64,000 nucleotides of DNA from Proteiniclasticum sp. (GCF_003514505.1 NZ_DOPX01000024.1:1-64000); one strand, 5' to 3'; shown: positions 47,886 to 56,824, counted from the stretch's first letter. The notes: generated from the sequence alone by a model not told the origin. Program-made: numbers and translations.

Positions 47886-48884
47886 TTGAAACAGGTACTA
47901 TCACAACAGGAAATAGATTCTTTGCTGAATGCGCTCAATACGGGAGAAATCAATCCGGAGGAGATGAAGCAGGAGGAGGAGAAAAATAAAGTCAGAGCCT
48001 ATGACTTCAGAAGGCCCATTAAGCTTTCCAAAGAGTATGTCAATACGCTCTACATGATTTTTGAAACCTTCGCCAAAAGCGCATCAAACGTGCTGTCCAC
48101 CATGGTGAGAACCAACATCAATATGACTCTTGGTGCGGTGGAACAGGTAAGTTTTGATGAGTTTGTACACTCCATTCCAAACCCCACCATCATGGGGGTA
48201 TTCCATACTCTCCCTTTGAATGGAAACCAGATTATGGAAATCAATCCGCAGTTTGGCATCCAGATCATTGAGCTTCTTTGTGGTGGCGCCAAAACCAAGG
48301 AAAAGAAGGGACAGAAAAAAGAGAAGTTCACAGACATTGAGCTGGGGATTGTGGAGGATATGATCCAGAATCTCTTAAAAGTGTTTAAAAGCTCCTGGGC
48401 TGAAATTCTCGATCTAGAACCGGAACTTGACAATCTGGAAACCAATGCACAGCTGGTTCAGACCATGTCGCCCAATGAGCCTGTGGTCCTTATCAGCTTT
48501 GTGGTGGAGATTTTCGATACGAAGAGTTTCATCAACATCTGTATTCCTTATGTTTCCTTTGAGAACATTACAGACAAGCTGAGTATCAGAAGCTGGTTTG
48601 ATATGGGGAAAACCTATGATGATAACCGCTTCAGAGACCAGATTGCCGAGAGGCTTGTACAGACCGATGTGAATATCACTGTGGAGATGGGAAGAACAGT
48701 GCTTACTGTGGATGATTTCCTCCACCTGGAAGCAGGAGATATTGTACAGCTGGACATGAAGACAAACCAGCCCATGAAACTATATGTGGAAGATAAGGTG
48801 CACTACCTGGTGCAGCCGGGGCTTTATAAAGAAAAGATGGCCGTACAGGTACTACAATATGTGGAAGAGGATGTTGAATTATGA
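47886..48884 (+). CDS. fliM: Flagellar motor switch protein FliM
   Basis: A 332-residue C-ring protein. The N-terminal CheY-binding segment VLSQQEIDSLL is present, then the CheC-like middle domain (YDFRRPIKLSKEYVNTLYMIFETFAK) and the SpoA domain at the C-terminus. I prefer TTG 47886 (MKQVLSQQEIDSLL), which follows AGGGA by five bases and matches the usual FliM start; ATG 47880 would add two residues. fliY follows with a 4-nt overlap. Confidence 0.96.
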   Translation: MKQVLSQQEIDSLLNALNTGEINPEEMKQEEEKNKVRAYDFRRPIKLSKEYVNTLYMIFETFAKSASNVLSTMVRTNINMTLGAVEQVSFDEFVHSIPNPTIMGVFHTLPLNGNQIMEINPQFGIQIIELLCGGAKTKEKKGQKKEKFTDIELGIVEDMIQNLLKVFKSSWAEILDLEPELDNLETNAQLVQTMSPNEPVVLISFVVEIFDTKSFINICIPYVSFENITDKLSIRSWFDMGKTYDDNRFRDQIAERLVQTDVNITVEMGRTVLTVDDFLHLEAGDIVQLDMKTNQPMKLYVEDKVHYLVQPGLYKEKMAVQVLQYVEEDVEL

Positions 48885-49996
48885 AAGATAACTTTTTATC
48901 CCAAGCAGAAGTGGATGCACTCTTAAGCAAAAAAGCCGCCGCGGAAGAGACAGGTCTCAAGGAGACGGACAAGGATGTCATAGGTGAGGTGGGAAACATC
49001 ACCATGTCTACGGCTGCGACGACCCTTTCTTCCATCATCAGCAAAAGAGTATCCATCACGACACCTAGAGTCAGCTATATTCCGTTCCAGTCCATCATCG
49101 ATGAATGTGACATTCCGAAGATTGTTTCAAGAATCGGCTTTAAAGAAGGACTTTCCGGAAACAATCTCCTCATGATGAACATTGAGGATTCTGCAATTAT
49201 TGCAGATCTTATGATGGGTGGGGACGGCACCAATGCGAATCAGCAGCTGACAGAACTTGAACTTAGTGCGGTATCAGAGGCGATGAATCAGATGATTGGC
49301 TCCGCCTCCACTTCCATGGCACAAATGCTTGGAAAAGCCATTGATATCAATCCCCCTGTGGTGGAAGTCTGGGACAAGAAAGAAGACATTGACTACAAGA
49401 AGTTCATCAAAGAAGATTATATCTGCAAGATTTCGTTCCATCTTTCGGTAGAAGGGCTCATTGAGAGTGATATTATGCAGCTGTATACGCTGGACACCGT
49501 GAAGGAGATTGTTGCGGTGATGATGGGAGAAGCGGTGCCTGCAAAGAAGGAAGCGCCTAAAGCTCCAGCAAGAGAGCTTGAGAGAAGAGAACCCGAGAGA
49601 CGTGAACCAGAAAGAGCCCAAAGAGAAGAGTATTATGAGGAAGCGCCTAGAAGGCGTGAACCACAGTATGCGGAACGGGTGGATGTTCAGAAACCTGTTT
49701 TTGCTAACCTGGAAGACCGCTCTGAGCATGCGCCATCAAGAAACCTGGACCTCATCATGGATGTGCCGCTGGAATTTTCTGTGGTGCTTGGGAAGACCAA
49801 AAAGACCATCGAAGAAGTGTTGGCTCTTGGTGCGGGAAGCGTTGTGGAGCTGAATAAGCTGGCAGATGAGCCTCTTGAAGTATATGTCAATGGCAAGCTC
49901 ATTGCCCATGGTGAAGTGGTGGTCATCAACGAGAACTTTGGTATCCGTATTACTCAGATTCTTAGCAAAGAACAGAGAGTAAAGGGGCTTAAATAG
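48881..49996 (+). CDS. fliY: Flagellar motor switch phosphatase FliY
   Basis: A 371-residue FliN-like switch protein. It begins with a FliM-like CheY-binding motif (FLSQAEVDALLSKK), followed by a CheC-type phosphatase domain (DVIGEVGNITMSTAATTL, LSAVSEAMNQMIGSASTSMAQML), a long charged linker with RREPE repeats (about 225-275), and a C-terminal SpoA/FliN domain (LDLIMDVPLEFSVVLGKTKKTIEEVL). FliY dephosphorylates CheY-P at the motor in Firmicutes. It overlaps fliM by 4 nt and ends the chemotaxis operon. Confidence 0.96.
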   Translation: MKDNFLSQAEVDALLSKKAAAEETGLKETDKDVIGEVGNITMSTAATTLSSIISKRVSITTPRVSYIPFQSIIDECDIPKIVSRIGFKEGLSGNNLLMMNIEDSAIIADLMMGGDGTNANQQLTELELSAVSEAMNQMIGSASTSMAQMLGKAIDINPPVVEVWDKKEDIDYKKFIKEDYICKISFHLSVEGLIESDIMQLYTLDTVKEIVAVMMGEAVPAKKEAPKAPARELERREPERREPERAQREEYYEEAPRRREPQYAERVDVQKPVFANLEDRSEHAPSRNLDLIMDVPLEFSVVLGKTKKTIEEVLALGAGSVVELNKLADEPLEVYVNGKLIAHGEVVVINENFGIRITQILSKEQRVKGLK

Positions 49997-50018
49997 TATT
50001 ATTAAGAGTAAGGATGAA

Positions 50019-50047
50019 AAAAGAGGAAAAGTCATTCCTCTTTTTTT
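50019..50047 (+). terminator. Terminator after fliY
   Basis: AAAAGAGGAA (50019-50028) pairs with TTCCTCTTTT (50035-50044), with a T-run. The next sigma-D promoter starts 12 nt later. Confidence 0.85.
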
Positions 50048-50058
50048 CTCTTTCCTCT

Positions 50059-50084
50059 TAACAATTGTCGTTTTTCTACGATAA
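50059..50084 (+). promoter_or_regulatory. Sigma-D-type promoter of the flgM operon
   Basis: TAAC (50059-50062), 16 nt, CGATAA (50079-50084), 33 nt before flgM. Confidence 0.65.
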
Positions 50085-50117
50085 GATAGAATAAGAGTAA
50101 TAAGGCAGGTGAATTCC

Positions 50118-50405
50118 ATGAAAATAGAACAGTTTCACAGTAATTTCGTGCAGAATGTCTATAAAAACAGTGAAGAGAGAAAGCATGGTTATGTGGAAGG
50201 GAAGACCGTAGGCAAGAGCAGTGTGGAAATCTCCACGGAAGCCAAAGCGCTGGTGAAAAGAATCCGTGAATCGGAGGACAGCCATTTCTCCGAGAAAGTG
50301 GAGAATATCCGCCGTTCTATACAGGAAGGCAGCTACAGCGTGGATCCCGAAAAGATTGCAGAGAAGATTCTAGAAAAGATTGATGAGGAAAAGGGCAGAG
50401 GCTGA
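50118..50405 (+). CDS. flgM: Anti-sigma-28 factor FlgM
   Basis: A 95-residue FlgM. The C-terminal half carries the sigma-binding pattern (SSVEISTEAKALVKRIRESEDSHFSEKVENIRRSIQEGSYSVDPEKIAEKILEKI). It holds the flagellar sigma factor until the hook-basal body is complete. ATG 50118 after GGCAGGTGA is taken rather than GTG 50109. It starts the late-flagellar operon under a sigma-D promoter. Confidence 0.93.
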   Translation: MKIEQFHSNFVQNVYKNSEERKHGYVEGKTVGKSSVEISTEAKALVKRIRESEDSHFSEKVENIRRSIQEGSYSVDPEKIAEKILEKIDEEKGRG

Positions 50406-50776
50406 TGAGTGATACAAAAAGACTTCAGGGGGCGTTGAAAGACCTTCTGAAGATCCTGAAAGAAGAAAAAGAAGTGCTTGTGAAAAATGATGCGCTTTCA
50501 CTGGAAAAGATTGTCGCAAGAAAAAATGAGATTGTGACCATCATCCGGGAAGAGCAGGAAAAGGGTGTTTTGCCCGATGAGGCAGTGCGCTCTTATGCGA
50601 TGGAGATCGAAAAGCTCCAGGAAGTGAACCAGTTTCTTACAAGGCAGGCATTAAGCTTCCAGGAGGAAATCTTTAAAGCGCTTTCAAAAAATACTGCGGT
50701 GAAGCACAATACCTATTCCAAAGAGGGCAGCATGAACCGCACAAAAGAAGTCAGTATCATCGACCAGTCCGTATAG
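50405..50776 (+). CDS. flgN: Flagellar export chaperone FlgN
   Basis: A 123-residue helical protein (LQGALKDLLKILKEEKEVLVKNDALSLEKIVARKNEIVTIIREE, then YAMEIEKLQEVNQFLTRQALSFQEEIFKAL) typical of FlgN chaperones for FlgK and FlgL, the next two genes. The start overlaps the flgM stop by one base (TGATG). Confidence 0.9.
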   Translation: MSDTKRLQGALKDLLKILKEEKEVLVKNDALSLEKIVARKNEIVTIIREEQEKGVLPDEAVRSYAMEIEKLQEVNQFLTRQALSFQEEIFKALSKNTAVKHNTYSKEGSMNRTKEVSIIDQSV

Positions 50777-50786
50777 AGGGGTAATT

Positions 50787-52355
50787 ATGTCAGGATTATT
50801 TGGTAGTTTCAATGTGGCAGTGAAGGGCTTAAATGCCAATCAGACCGCACTTCATACAACAGGACACAATATTTCTAATGCTAATACTGAAGGCTTCAAC
50901 CGCCAGAGGGTGGAAATGAAGGCAGATACGCCATACACCTTTGCAGGTGTGGGACAGCTGGGCACTGGTGTCAGAATCCAGTCTGTGGTGCGTATGGTGG
51001 ATGAGTTTGTGGATCTTCAGATCCGCAATGAAAACAGCATCCTGGCCCAGTATGAAGCTCAGTATGACACCATAGGCCAGATTGAGATGGTCTTTAATGA
51101 GCCTTCCAATACCGGACTTAATTTTGCCATGGGTGAAATGTTCAATGCCTGGCAGGAGCTTTCTAAGAATCCAGAGAGCTTGAATGCCAAAAGTATTGTA
51201 GTGGAAAAATCCAAAGCTTTCGCAGACAGCCTGAACCATATGGCATCCCGTGCCAATCAGCTGAAGGGGGACGTGGTAGGAAGCATCGGAAAGAACGTGT
51301 TTGATGTGAATTCTCTGGTTACCCAGCTGAATACAGTAAATGAGCAGATTGCAAACATCCAGATCAAAGGACAGAGTCCCAATGATCTTATGGACACCAG
51401 AGACCAGATTTTAAAAGGACTGTCCAATCTGACAGAAATCAGCACCACTTTTGATAAATGGGGGAGAGCCTCCGTATCCATTGGGGATCAGCAGATTTCC
51501 AAAATATTTGGAAGCAATCTTGAAAGCACAGAAAACACGACCATACTGAGCAATGTATCCTCAGTGAAGCAAGTAGGAGACGACTTTGAAGTTCAGATTC
51601 AGATTGGCGGGGATACTTCCAATGTGAAGACAGTCACCATGAGCAGTGAGGAAGTGAAGAAGTTCCAGGAAGGAACACCGGTCTTCGTAAAGATGCCTGA
51701 GAATGGATCTGATCCAGTGGTTTCAGATCTCACTCCTGCAGAAATAAAATCTGGAGCCATTGGTGGACACAGGAATGCCATTAAGGAAATTGATGCCAGA
51801 GTTGAGGATCTTACGAAGTTTTCGGAAGGTGTGAAATTCCTCTTCAATTCAGTACATAATCCGGATGGAACGGGAACTGATTTCTTCACAAGCAGCAACG
51901 CTCTCGACTTTTCTGTGAATCAGGATATTATAAGCAATGAAAACCTGGTTGTCACAGGAAAAGACAGCGGTTCACCAGCAGGTGATGGAAGCCGTGCCCT
52001 TGCGATTGCAAATTTACGAAATGCGAAGATTGACTTTACTGATTTAACGAAGAATACCTTTAATACTGTCACCAATACCTTTACAACCACAGGAGCCCCA
52101 ACCACCATGGAAGGTGCCTATGGAGACATTGTCATTAAAGTAGGGGTAAAGACAGAACAGGCTTCCAATATGGTGGACAACCAGACTGCGGTACTTTCTC
52201 AGCTATACAACAGGCGGGAATCTGTATCGGGCGTTTCCATCGATGAGGAAGTGACAAATCTTCTGAAGTTCCAGAGAAGCTATGAAGCAAATTCCAGGGT
52301 GATCAGCACCATCAATGAGATGCTGGATACCCTCATCAACAGAACCGGGGTATAG
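50787..52355 (+). CDS. flgK: Flagellar hook-associated protein 1 (FlgK)
   Basis: A 522-residue hook-filament junction protein. N-terminal FNVAVKGLNANQTALHTTGHNISNANTEGFNRQRVEM is the rod/hook/HAP signature; the C-terminus ISTINEMLDTLINRTGV is the matching helix. A central, less conserved domain lies between. GGGGTAATT precedes ATG. Confidence 0.96.
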   Translation: MSGLFGSFNVAVKGLNANQTALHTTGHNISNANTEGFNRQRVEMKADTPYTFAGVGQLGTGVRIQSVVRMVDEFVDLQIRNENSILAQYEAQYDTIGQIEMVFNEPSNTGLNFAMGEMFNAWQELSKNPESLNAKSIVVEKSKAFADSLNHMASRANQLKGDVVGSIGKNVFDVNSLVTQLNTVNEQIANIQIKGQSPNDLMDTRDQILKGLSNLTEISTTFDKWGRASVSIGDQQISKIFGSNLESTENTTILSNVSSVKQVGDDFEVQIQIGGDTSNVKTVTMSSEEVKKFQEGTPVFVKMPENGSDPVVSDLTPAEIKSGAIGGHRNAIKEIDARVEDLTKFSEGVKFLFNSVHNPDGTGTDFFTSSNALDFSVNQDIISNENLVVTGKDSGSPAGDGSRALAIANLRNAKIDFTDLTKNTFNTVTNTFTTTGAPTTMEGAYGDIVIKVGVKTEQASNMVDNQTAVLSQLYNRRESVSGVSIDEEVTNLLKFQRSYEANSRVISTINEMLDTLINRTGV

Positions 52356-52367
52356 GAGGAGTAGTAA

Positions 52368-53273
52368 ATGAGAATCACCAATAATACCCTGACAGGGAAC
52401 TATTTGAGAAATCTAAACAGAAATCTCAAAGCCATGCAGAAATATCAGAACCAGCTGTCTTCCGGAAAGGAAGTCTCAAGACCATCGGACAATCCGATGC
52501 TGGTGGCAAGAATCATGCAGCTGGACAGCAACGTCCGGATGAATGAGCAGTATGAGAAAAATATCAGTGATGCCCTTGGGTGGACGGACACTGCCGATGG
52601 CGCTCTCAATGTTGTGACCAGTACACTGCAAAGAGCAAGAGAGCTCATCATCTATGGAGCCAACGGCACCTTGTCTGATACAGACAGATCGGCGCTGAAG
52701 GATGAAGTGGATACACTTCAGGGGCAGCTCATGCAGGTGCTGAACACCAATTATGATGGACGTTATATTTTTGGTGGGCAAAAAACTACAGAACCACCAT
52801 TTAGTATTGTGGATGGAAAACTTTCGTACAGTGGAGACAGCAGCAACATTGAAAGAGAAATCTCCAAAGGGGTAAACATCGCAATTCCCACCAATGGAAG
52901 CGGGATTACCTTCACGGAAGGAGCATCATTGGGCAATGAGGAGATCGGATCTCTGTTCAAGAACATCTCAGAGGCGCTGGATTCTGGAAATACAGAAGAT
53001 CTATCCGGTAAACTTCTGGGGGACATTGACAAGCATCTGGACAACACCATCCGGTTCCGATCCAAAATGGGAGCAGTGTATAACAGACTGGAGTCCGCCA
53101 AAGAAAGAAATGCAGCGGAGAATCTCAGTATGACAGAACTTTTAAGCAAAAGTGAAGACATTGATCTTGCGGAAAAAATGATGGAGTTCTCCACCATGAG
53201 AACGGTGTATCAGGCTTCTCTTCAGACCGGTGCTCAAATTCTTCAGCCTAGTCTTCTGGACTATATAAGGTAG
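52368..53273 (+). CDS. flgL: Flagellar hook-associated protein 3 (FlgL)
   Basis: A 301-residue flagellin-like junction protein: N-terminal RITNNTLTGNYLRNLNRNLKAMQKYQNQLSSGKEVSRPSDNP and C-terminal MEFSTMRTVYQASLQTGAQILQPSLLDYIR. It sits 12 nt behind flgK with GGAGGAG. Confidence 0.95.
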   Translation: MRITNNTLTGNYLRNLNRNLKAMQKYQNQLSSGKEVSRPSDNPMLVARIMQLDSNVRMNEQYEKNISDALGWTDTADGALNVVTSTLQRARELIIYGANGTLSDTDRSALKDEVDTLQGQLMQVLNTNYDGRYIFGGQKTTEPPFSIVDGKLSYSGDSSNIEREISKGVNIAIPTNGSGITFTEGASLGNEEIGSLFKNISEALDSGNTEDLSGKLLGDIDKHLDNTIRFRSKMGAVYNRLESAKERNAAENLSMTELLSKSEDIDLAEKMMEFSTMRTVYQASLQTGAQILQPSLLDYIR

Positions 53274-53282
53274 GGATAAAAG

Positions 53283-53735
53283 ATGCTGATAAAAACAAAA
53301 TTCCTTGGTGAAGTAGAGATGGATGAGAAGAACATTCTGGTGTTTCCGGAAGGTATCTTAGGTTTTGAGGACAGCAGGAAGTTTATCCTTCTGCCTATAC
53401 CGGGCAATGATATTTTTCAGGTGCTGCAGGATGTGGAACATGACTATGTGTCCTTCATCGTAACGGATCCATGGAAGTTTAAAGAAGACTATGATGTGGA
53501 GGTTCCGGATGAGGAACTTCTGAAAATTAATATCGTTAAAAAAGAACAGATTGGTGTCATGGGCATTGTGACTCTTTCGGATGTATTTGAAAAGAGCACA
53601 CTGAATCTTCTGGCCCCGGTGATACTGAACACAGAACATCTCATGGGCAGACAGTATGTGCTGAATCAGGCAGGATACAGCACAAAGTATCCTCTCTTTG
53701 AGAAAAAGGAGGAGACGAGCCATGCTGATTCTTAA
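53283..53735 (+). CDS. fliW: Flagellar assembly factor FliW
   Basis: A 150-residue FliW (EGILGFEDSRKFILLPIPG, YVSFIVTDPWKFKEDYDVEVPDEEL, LLAPVILNTEHLMGRQYVL). FliW binds flagellin and sequesters CsrA, giving feedback on flagellin translation. It overlaps csrA by 14 nt. Confidence 0.95.
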   Translation: MLIKTKFLGEVEMDEKNILVFPEGILGFEDSRKFILLPIPGNDIFQVLQDVEHDYVSFIVTDPWKFKEDYDVEVPDEELLKINIVKKEQIGVMGIVTLSDVFEKSTLNLLAPVILNTEHLMGRQYVLNQAGYSTKYPLFEKKEETSHADS

Positions 53736-53946
53736 CAGAAAACAGGGGGAGAGCCTGATCATTGATGACAAGATTGAGATCAAGATCCTGGAAGTATCCG
53801 AAGGGAAAATCAAGATTGGGATTGAAGCACCAAAGAGCGTGAAGGTTTTCCGCAAGGAAGTCTATGAGGAAATCAGGGAAGAGAACAAAAAGGCATCCAC
53901 CATATCGCTGGATAGCTTCAGTAAACTTCAGGGACCGCTAAAATAG
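53722..53946 (+). CDS. csrA: Translational regulator CsrA
   Basis: A 74-residue CsrA: MLILNRKQGESLIIDDKIEIKILEVSEGKIKIGIEAPKSVKVFRKEVYEEI. It binds flagellin mRNA leaders and blocks translation; FliW antagonises it. The real start is ATG 53722 after AAAGGAGGAG. No flagellin gene is present in the window, so its main target lies elsewhere. Confidence 0.95.
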   Translation: MLILNRKQGESLIIDDKIEIKILEVSEGKIKIGIEAPKSVKVFRKEVYEEIREENKKASTISLDSFSKLQGPLK

Positions 53947-53959
53947 CGGTTCTTTTTTT
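53934..53959 (+). terminator. Terminator at the end of csrA
   Basis: ACCGCTA (53934-53940) pairs with TAGCGGT (53944-53950), then TTTTTTT. It overlaps the stop codon. Confidence 0.9.
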
Positions 53960-53988
53960 CTTCAGGACGTTCAGTGTGAACGCACCTT

Positions 53989-54013
53989 TAACTTCTATTT
54001 TTTCATCCGATAA
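53989..54013 (+). promoter_or_regulatory. Sigma-D-type promoter of the tail-anchored protein gene
   Basis: TAAC (53989-53992), 15 nt, CGATAA (54008-54013), 28 nt before the ATG at 54042. Confidence 0.65.
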
Positions 54014-54041
54014 AGAAAGAAGAAGCTGGAGGTGAACGGAA

Positions 54042-54518
54042 ATGAGGATTGAAGGTCATGACCCGCTAGTGAGGCTATTGGAGCAGTTAAACAGCAATAG
54101 CGTGGGCAACAATGAAAACGGGGAGCATCTGAAGCCTGAAGAGATACTGAAAGAAGTGGAGAGGGTTCTCACTGAAAGAGATCAGGTGCTACTAACAGGA
54201 GAAAAAAGCTCCCAGGAAGTAGCGTACTCAAGGAAACAAGGAGAGGCACCTGAAACATATCTGCGGAGAATCTCATGGGAAATCTCCAGACAAAAAGAGA
54301 GTGAAAAAGGATCTGGAGGATCAGATCAGGTGCAAAAGAGGATAGAAGACGCCATGGAGCAGGCGGCTCTTTACCATGAACTGGCGAAGAATACCATGAA
54401 CAGTAATAAATCTCGCTCTCCATCTTCCGGTGATTCTTTGGATATAGAGAAGATTCTCTATATCTTTACAATGGTCATGGTGATTTCCATAATTCTATAT
54501 ATATTATTCAACGTGTGA
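54042..54518 (+). CDS. Unknown tail-anchored protein in the motility regulon
   Basis: A 158-residue protein that I do not recognise. It is hydrophilic and charged for 135 residues (HDPLVRLLEQLNSNSVGNNENGEHLKPEEILKEVERVL, YLRRISWEISRQKESEK, IEDAMEQAALYHELAKNT) and ends with one strongly hydrophobic helix (ILYIFTMVMVISIILYILFNV) reaching the C-terminus. This predicts a tail-anchored inner membrane protein facing the cytoplasm. GGAGG precedes the ATG. It has its own sigma-D promoter and terminator and lies between csrA and flaG, so a motility role is likely but undefined. Confidence 0.75.
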   Translation: MRIEGHDPLVRLLEQLNSNSVGNNENGEHLKPEEILKEVERVLTERDQVLLTGEKSSQEVAYSRKQGEAPETYLRRISWEISRQKESEKGSGGSDQVQKRIEDAMEQAALYHELAKNTMNSNKSRSPSSGDSLDIEKILYIFTMVMVISIILYILFNV

Positions 54519-54529
54519 TAAAAAGTGAC

Positions 54530-54557
54530 AGAGATAGGCTTAACTATCTCTTTTTTT
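54530..54557 (+). terminator. Terminator merged with the flaG promoter
   Basis: AGAGATAG (54530-54537) pairs with CTATCTC (54544-54550), then TTTTTTT. The loop holds the TAAC of the following sigma-D promoter. Confidence 0.85.
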
Positions 54558-54566
54558 GTCCGATAA
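54541..54566 (+). promoter_or_regulatory. Sigma-D-type promoter of the flaG operon
   Basis: TAAC (54541-54544), 16 nt, CGATAA (54561-54566). The spacer is the T-run of the upstream terminator. Confidence 0.65.
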
Positions 54567-54647
54567 AATAAGAAACAGCACTGCTATGCAGAAATGATAT
54601 TGAGATAGAAAAAGTAGATAGAAAACATTTTGAAGGATGTGAACAGC

Positions 54648-55022
54648 TTGATTCAAGTTTCTGGAATTTCCAATGAACATGTAGGCGCAGTGACAAAAGT
54701 GGAACCACCAAAACTGGCGAGGATTGAATCTTTGATTCGTGATGAAAAAGTCATGGAATTCAAAAGATATCCGGATCCGGAAGAGAAGGCGTTCACCAAA
54801 GATGAAGTTGAGAAGGCGGTGGATTCCACCAATAAGATTCTCAAAGAGGAACATAATGCGAAATATCAGTTTGAAATCCATGAAGGCACTGGACGGGTGA
54901 TGGTGAATCTTGTGGATATGCAGACAAAAGAAGTTCTGAAAGAAATCCCACCAGAGAAGATTCTGGATTTGGTTGCGAATATCTGGGAAAGATTAGGGCT
55001 TCTTGTGGATGAAAGGGGATAA
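54648..55022 (+). CDS. flaG: FlaG family protein
   Basis: About 124 residues with the FlaG domain (VEKAVDSTNKILKEEHNAKYQFEIHEGTGRVMVNLVDMQTKEVLKEIPPEKILDLVANIWERLGLLVDERG). It influences filament length in other species. The start is uncertain: TTG 54648 is ten bases after AAGGA; GTG 54639 and TTG 54630 are in frame. It leads flaG-fliD-fliS-fliT. Confidence 0.88.
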   Translation: MIQVSGISNEHVGAVTKVEPPKLARIESLIRDEKVMEFKRYPDPEEKAFTKDEVEKAVDSTNKILKEEHNAKYQFEIHEGTGRVMVNLVDMQTKEVLKEIPPEKILDLVANIWERLGLLVDERG

Positions 55023-55024
55023 AG

Positions 55025-56428
55025 ATGTCAATTAATTTTATGGGTTCCTATTCAGGAATCGACCAGACCATGATCGATCAGCTTATGGCTATTGAAAAGA
55101 GACCTCTGGTTCAGATGTCCGAAAGAAAGACCACCATGGAATCGCAAAAAAATGCGTGGAATGATGTAAGAACCAGGCTGAACAATCTTTTTGAGAAAAT
55201 CAAGGTGCTTCAGAACAGTGATACGTTCAGTTCCATGAAAGCCACTGGCGGCGAGTCTGCAACCATTACTACGAGTAAGAATTCACCTGAAGGTGTGTAT
55301 GAGATCTCTGTGCAGCAGCTTGCTACAAAAACCTCTGTCATCGGGGGGAAGATTGTTGAAGCATCCGGTGACAGCACCAAGGCCCTCGGGCTCACGGGAA
55401 AATTTTCCGTTAATGGCACAACAGAGAAGCCCAATGAGATTGAAATCACAGAAGCTGATACTGTAAGGACTGTGGCGGATAAGATCAACAGTATTTCCAA
55501 AGAGTCTGGTGTCCGGGCTTCCATCATCGACAACAGGCTGGTTTTGAACAATGTGGACACAGGAAATAAGGCCATCACACTGAAAAATGAGGTGGGTACT
55601 GTTCTTGACAATCTGGGACTTGGCACAGATGCAGGGCTTTCCAATAAAGCGGAGGTCATTCTAGGACAGAATGCCAAGTTTAAAGTCAATGGTGTGGAAG
55701 TGGAGCGTCAAAGCAACACAGTGAAGGATGTGGTGGAGTTCACCACCATCAACCTGAACAAAGCTCATGCAGCGGGCGGGTTTGACACCATCACCATCTC
55801 TAAGGATACCTCAAAGGTGGAGGAGGCGGTGAAAGGTTTTGTGGATCAGTATAACTCCACCATGACCTTCATCTCCGACCAGCTGAAGGCAGGAAGCCCC
55901 GATGATGGAGGAGAAAAAAGAGGGACCCTAGCCAGTGACGGATCTCTTATGAGGCTTCAGTCCTCGTTGAGAACCATGGTGACCTCATCCCTTTCCAATG
56001 AGAATACAGCAATTAAAGACTTATCCCAGCTTGGGGTCTCGACAGTGGACCGGTTTGGCCAGCTGACCTTTGATGCCAGCAAGCTGAAAGAAAAGCTGGA
56101 GGAAAATCCAGTAGAGGTACAGAACTTTTTCTTGAGCAAGAACAGTGAAGGGAAGGATATCGGTTTTGTGCCGAAGATCAACAGCTATATCGACACCTTC
56201 TCTTCCTCTACAGGAATCATCAAAGGAAAAACAGACAGTTTTGAGAGAAGCATCAAGGAAGTCAACAAGCAGGTGGACGCTTTTACACTTCGAATGGAGC
56301 GTAAAGAGCAGTATTATATCTCCATGTTTTCGAAGCTTGATACCGCTATGATGGAAGCCGAGTCCCAGATGGGATGGCTCACCAGTCAGATCAGTGCCCT
56401 TTCCGCTTCTTCAGGAAGCAAGAAATAG
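55025..56428 (+). CDS. fliD: Flagellar filament capping protein FliD
   Basis: A 467-residue cap protein: N-terminal SYSGIDQTMIDQLMAIEKRPLVQMSERKTTMESQKNAW, the FliD_N and FliD_C domains, VDQYNSTMTFI and a C-terminal helix with MESQ-like MEAESQMGWLTSQI. GGGGATAAAG precedes ATG. Confidence 0.95.
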   Translation: MSINFMGSYSGIDQTMIDQLMAIEKRPLVQMSERKTTMESQKNAWNDVRTRLNNLFEKIKVLQNSDTFSSMKATGGESATITTSKNSPEGVYEISVQQLATKTSVIGGKIVEASGDSTKALGLTGKFSVNGTTEKPNEIEITEADTVRTVADKINSISKESGVRASIIDNRLVLNNVDTGNKAITLKNEVGTVLDNLGLGTDAGLSNKAEVILGQNAKFKVNGVEVERQSNTVKDVVEFTTINLNKAHAAGGFDTITISKDTSKVEEAVKGFVDQYNSTMTFISDQLKAGSPDDGGEKRGTLASDGSLMRLQSSLRTMVTSSLSNENTAIKDLSQLGVSTVDRFGQLTFDASKLKEKLEENPVEVQNFFLSKNSEGKDIGFVPKINSYIDTFSSSTGIIKGKTDSFERSIKEVNKQVDAFTLRMERKEQYYISMFSKLDTAMMEAESQMGWLTSQISALSASSGSKK

Positions 56429-56446
56429 TTTAGGAGGATCGTTTAG

Positions 56447-56824
56447 ATGTACGCAGGAACCAATGCCTATGCCAGTGCAGGAAATGCCTACAAAAGTAAT
56501 GAAGTGCTGACAGCACCGAAGAAGAAGCTTGTGGTGATGCTCTATGATGGAGCCATCAAAAATCTGAAGCTTGCAAAGCTTGCCATAGCAGACAAGAACA
56601 TCGAAAAGACAAACAATGCCATCATCAAAGCCCAGAATATCCTAGCGGAGTTCATGAGCACGTTGAATTTTGAGGATGGAGGAGAAATTGCAAAGGGTCT
56701 TATGAATCTCTATCAGTACATGTATGACCGCACCATCCGGGCCAATATCGACAAAGATCCTGAAATTCTTGACGAAGTTATTGGAATGCTGGAAGAACTT
56801 CGAGACACCTGGAGCAGAATATGA
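56447..56824 (+). CDS. fliS: Flagellin chaperone FliS
   Basis: A 125-residue FliS (NAYASAGNAYKSNEVLTAPKKKLVVMLYDGAIKNLKLAKLAI). It keeps flagellin unfolded for export. GGAGGATCG precedes the ATG. The next gene overlaps by 4 nt. Confidence 0.95.
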   Translation: MYAGTNAYASAGNAYKSNEVLTAPKKKLVVMLYDGAIKNLKLAKLAIADKNIEKTNNAIIKAQNILAEFMSTLNFEDGGEIAKGLMNLYQYMYDRTIRANIDKDPEILDEVIGMLEELRDTWSRI

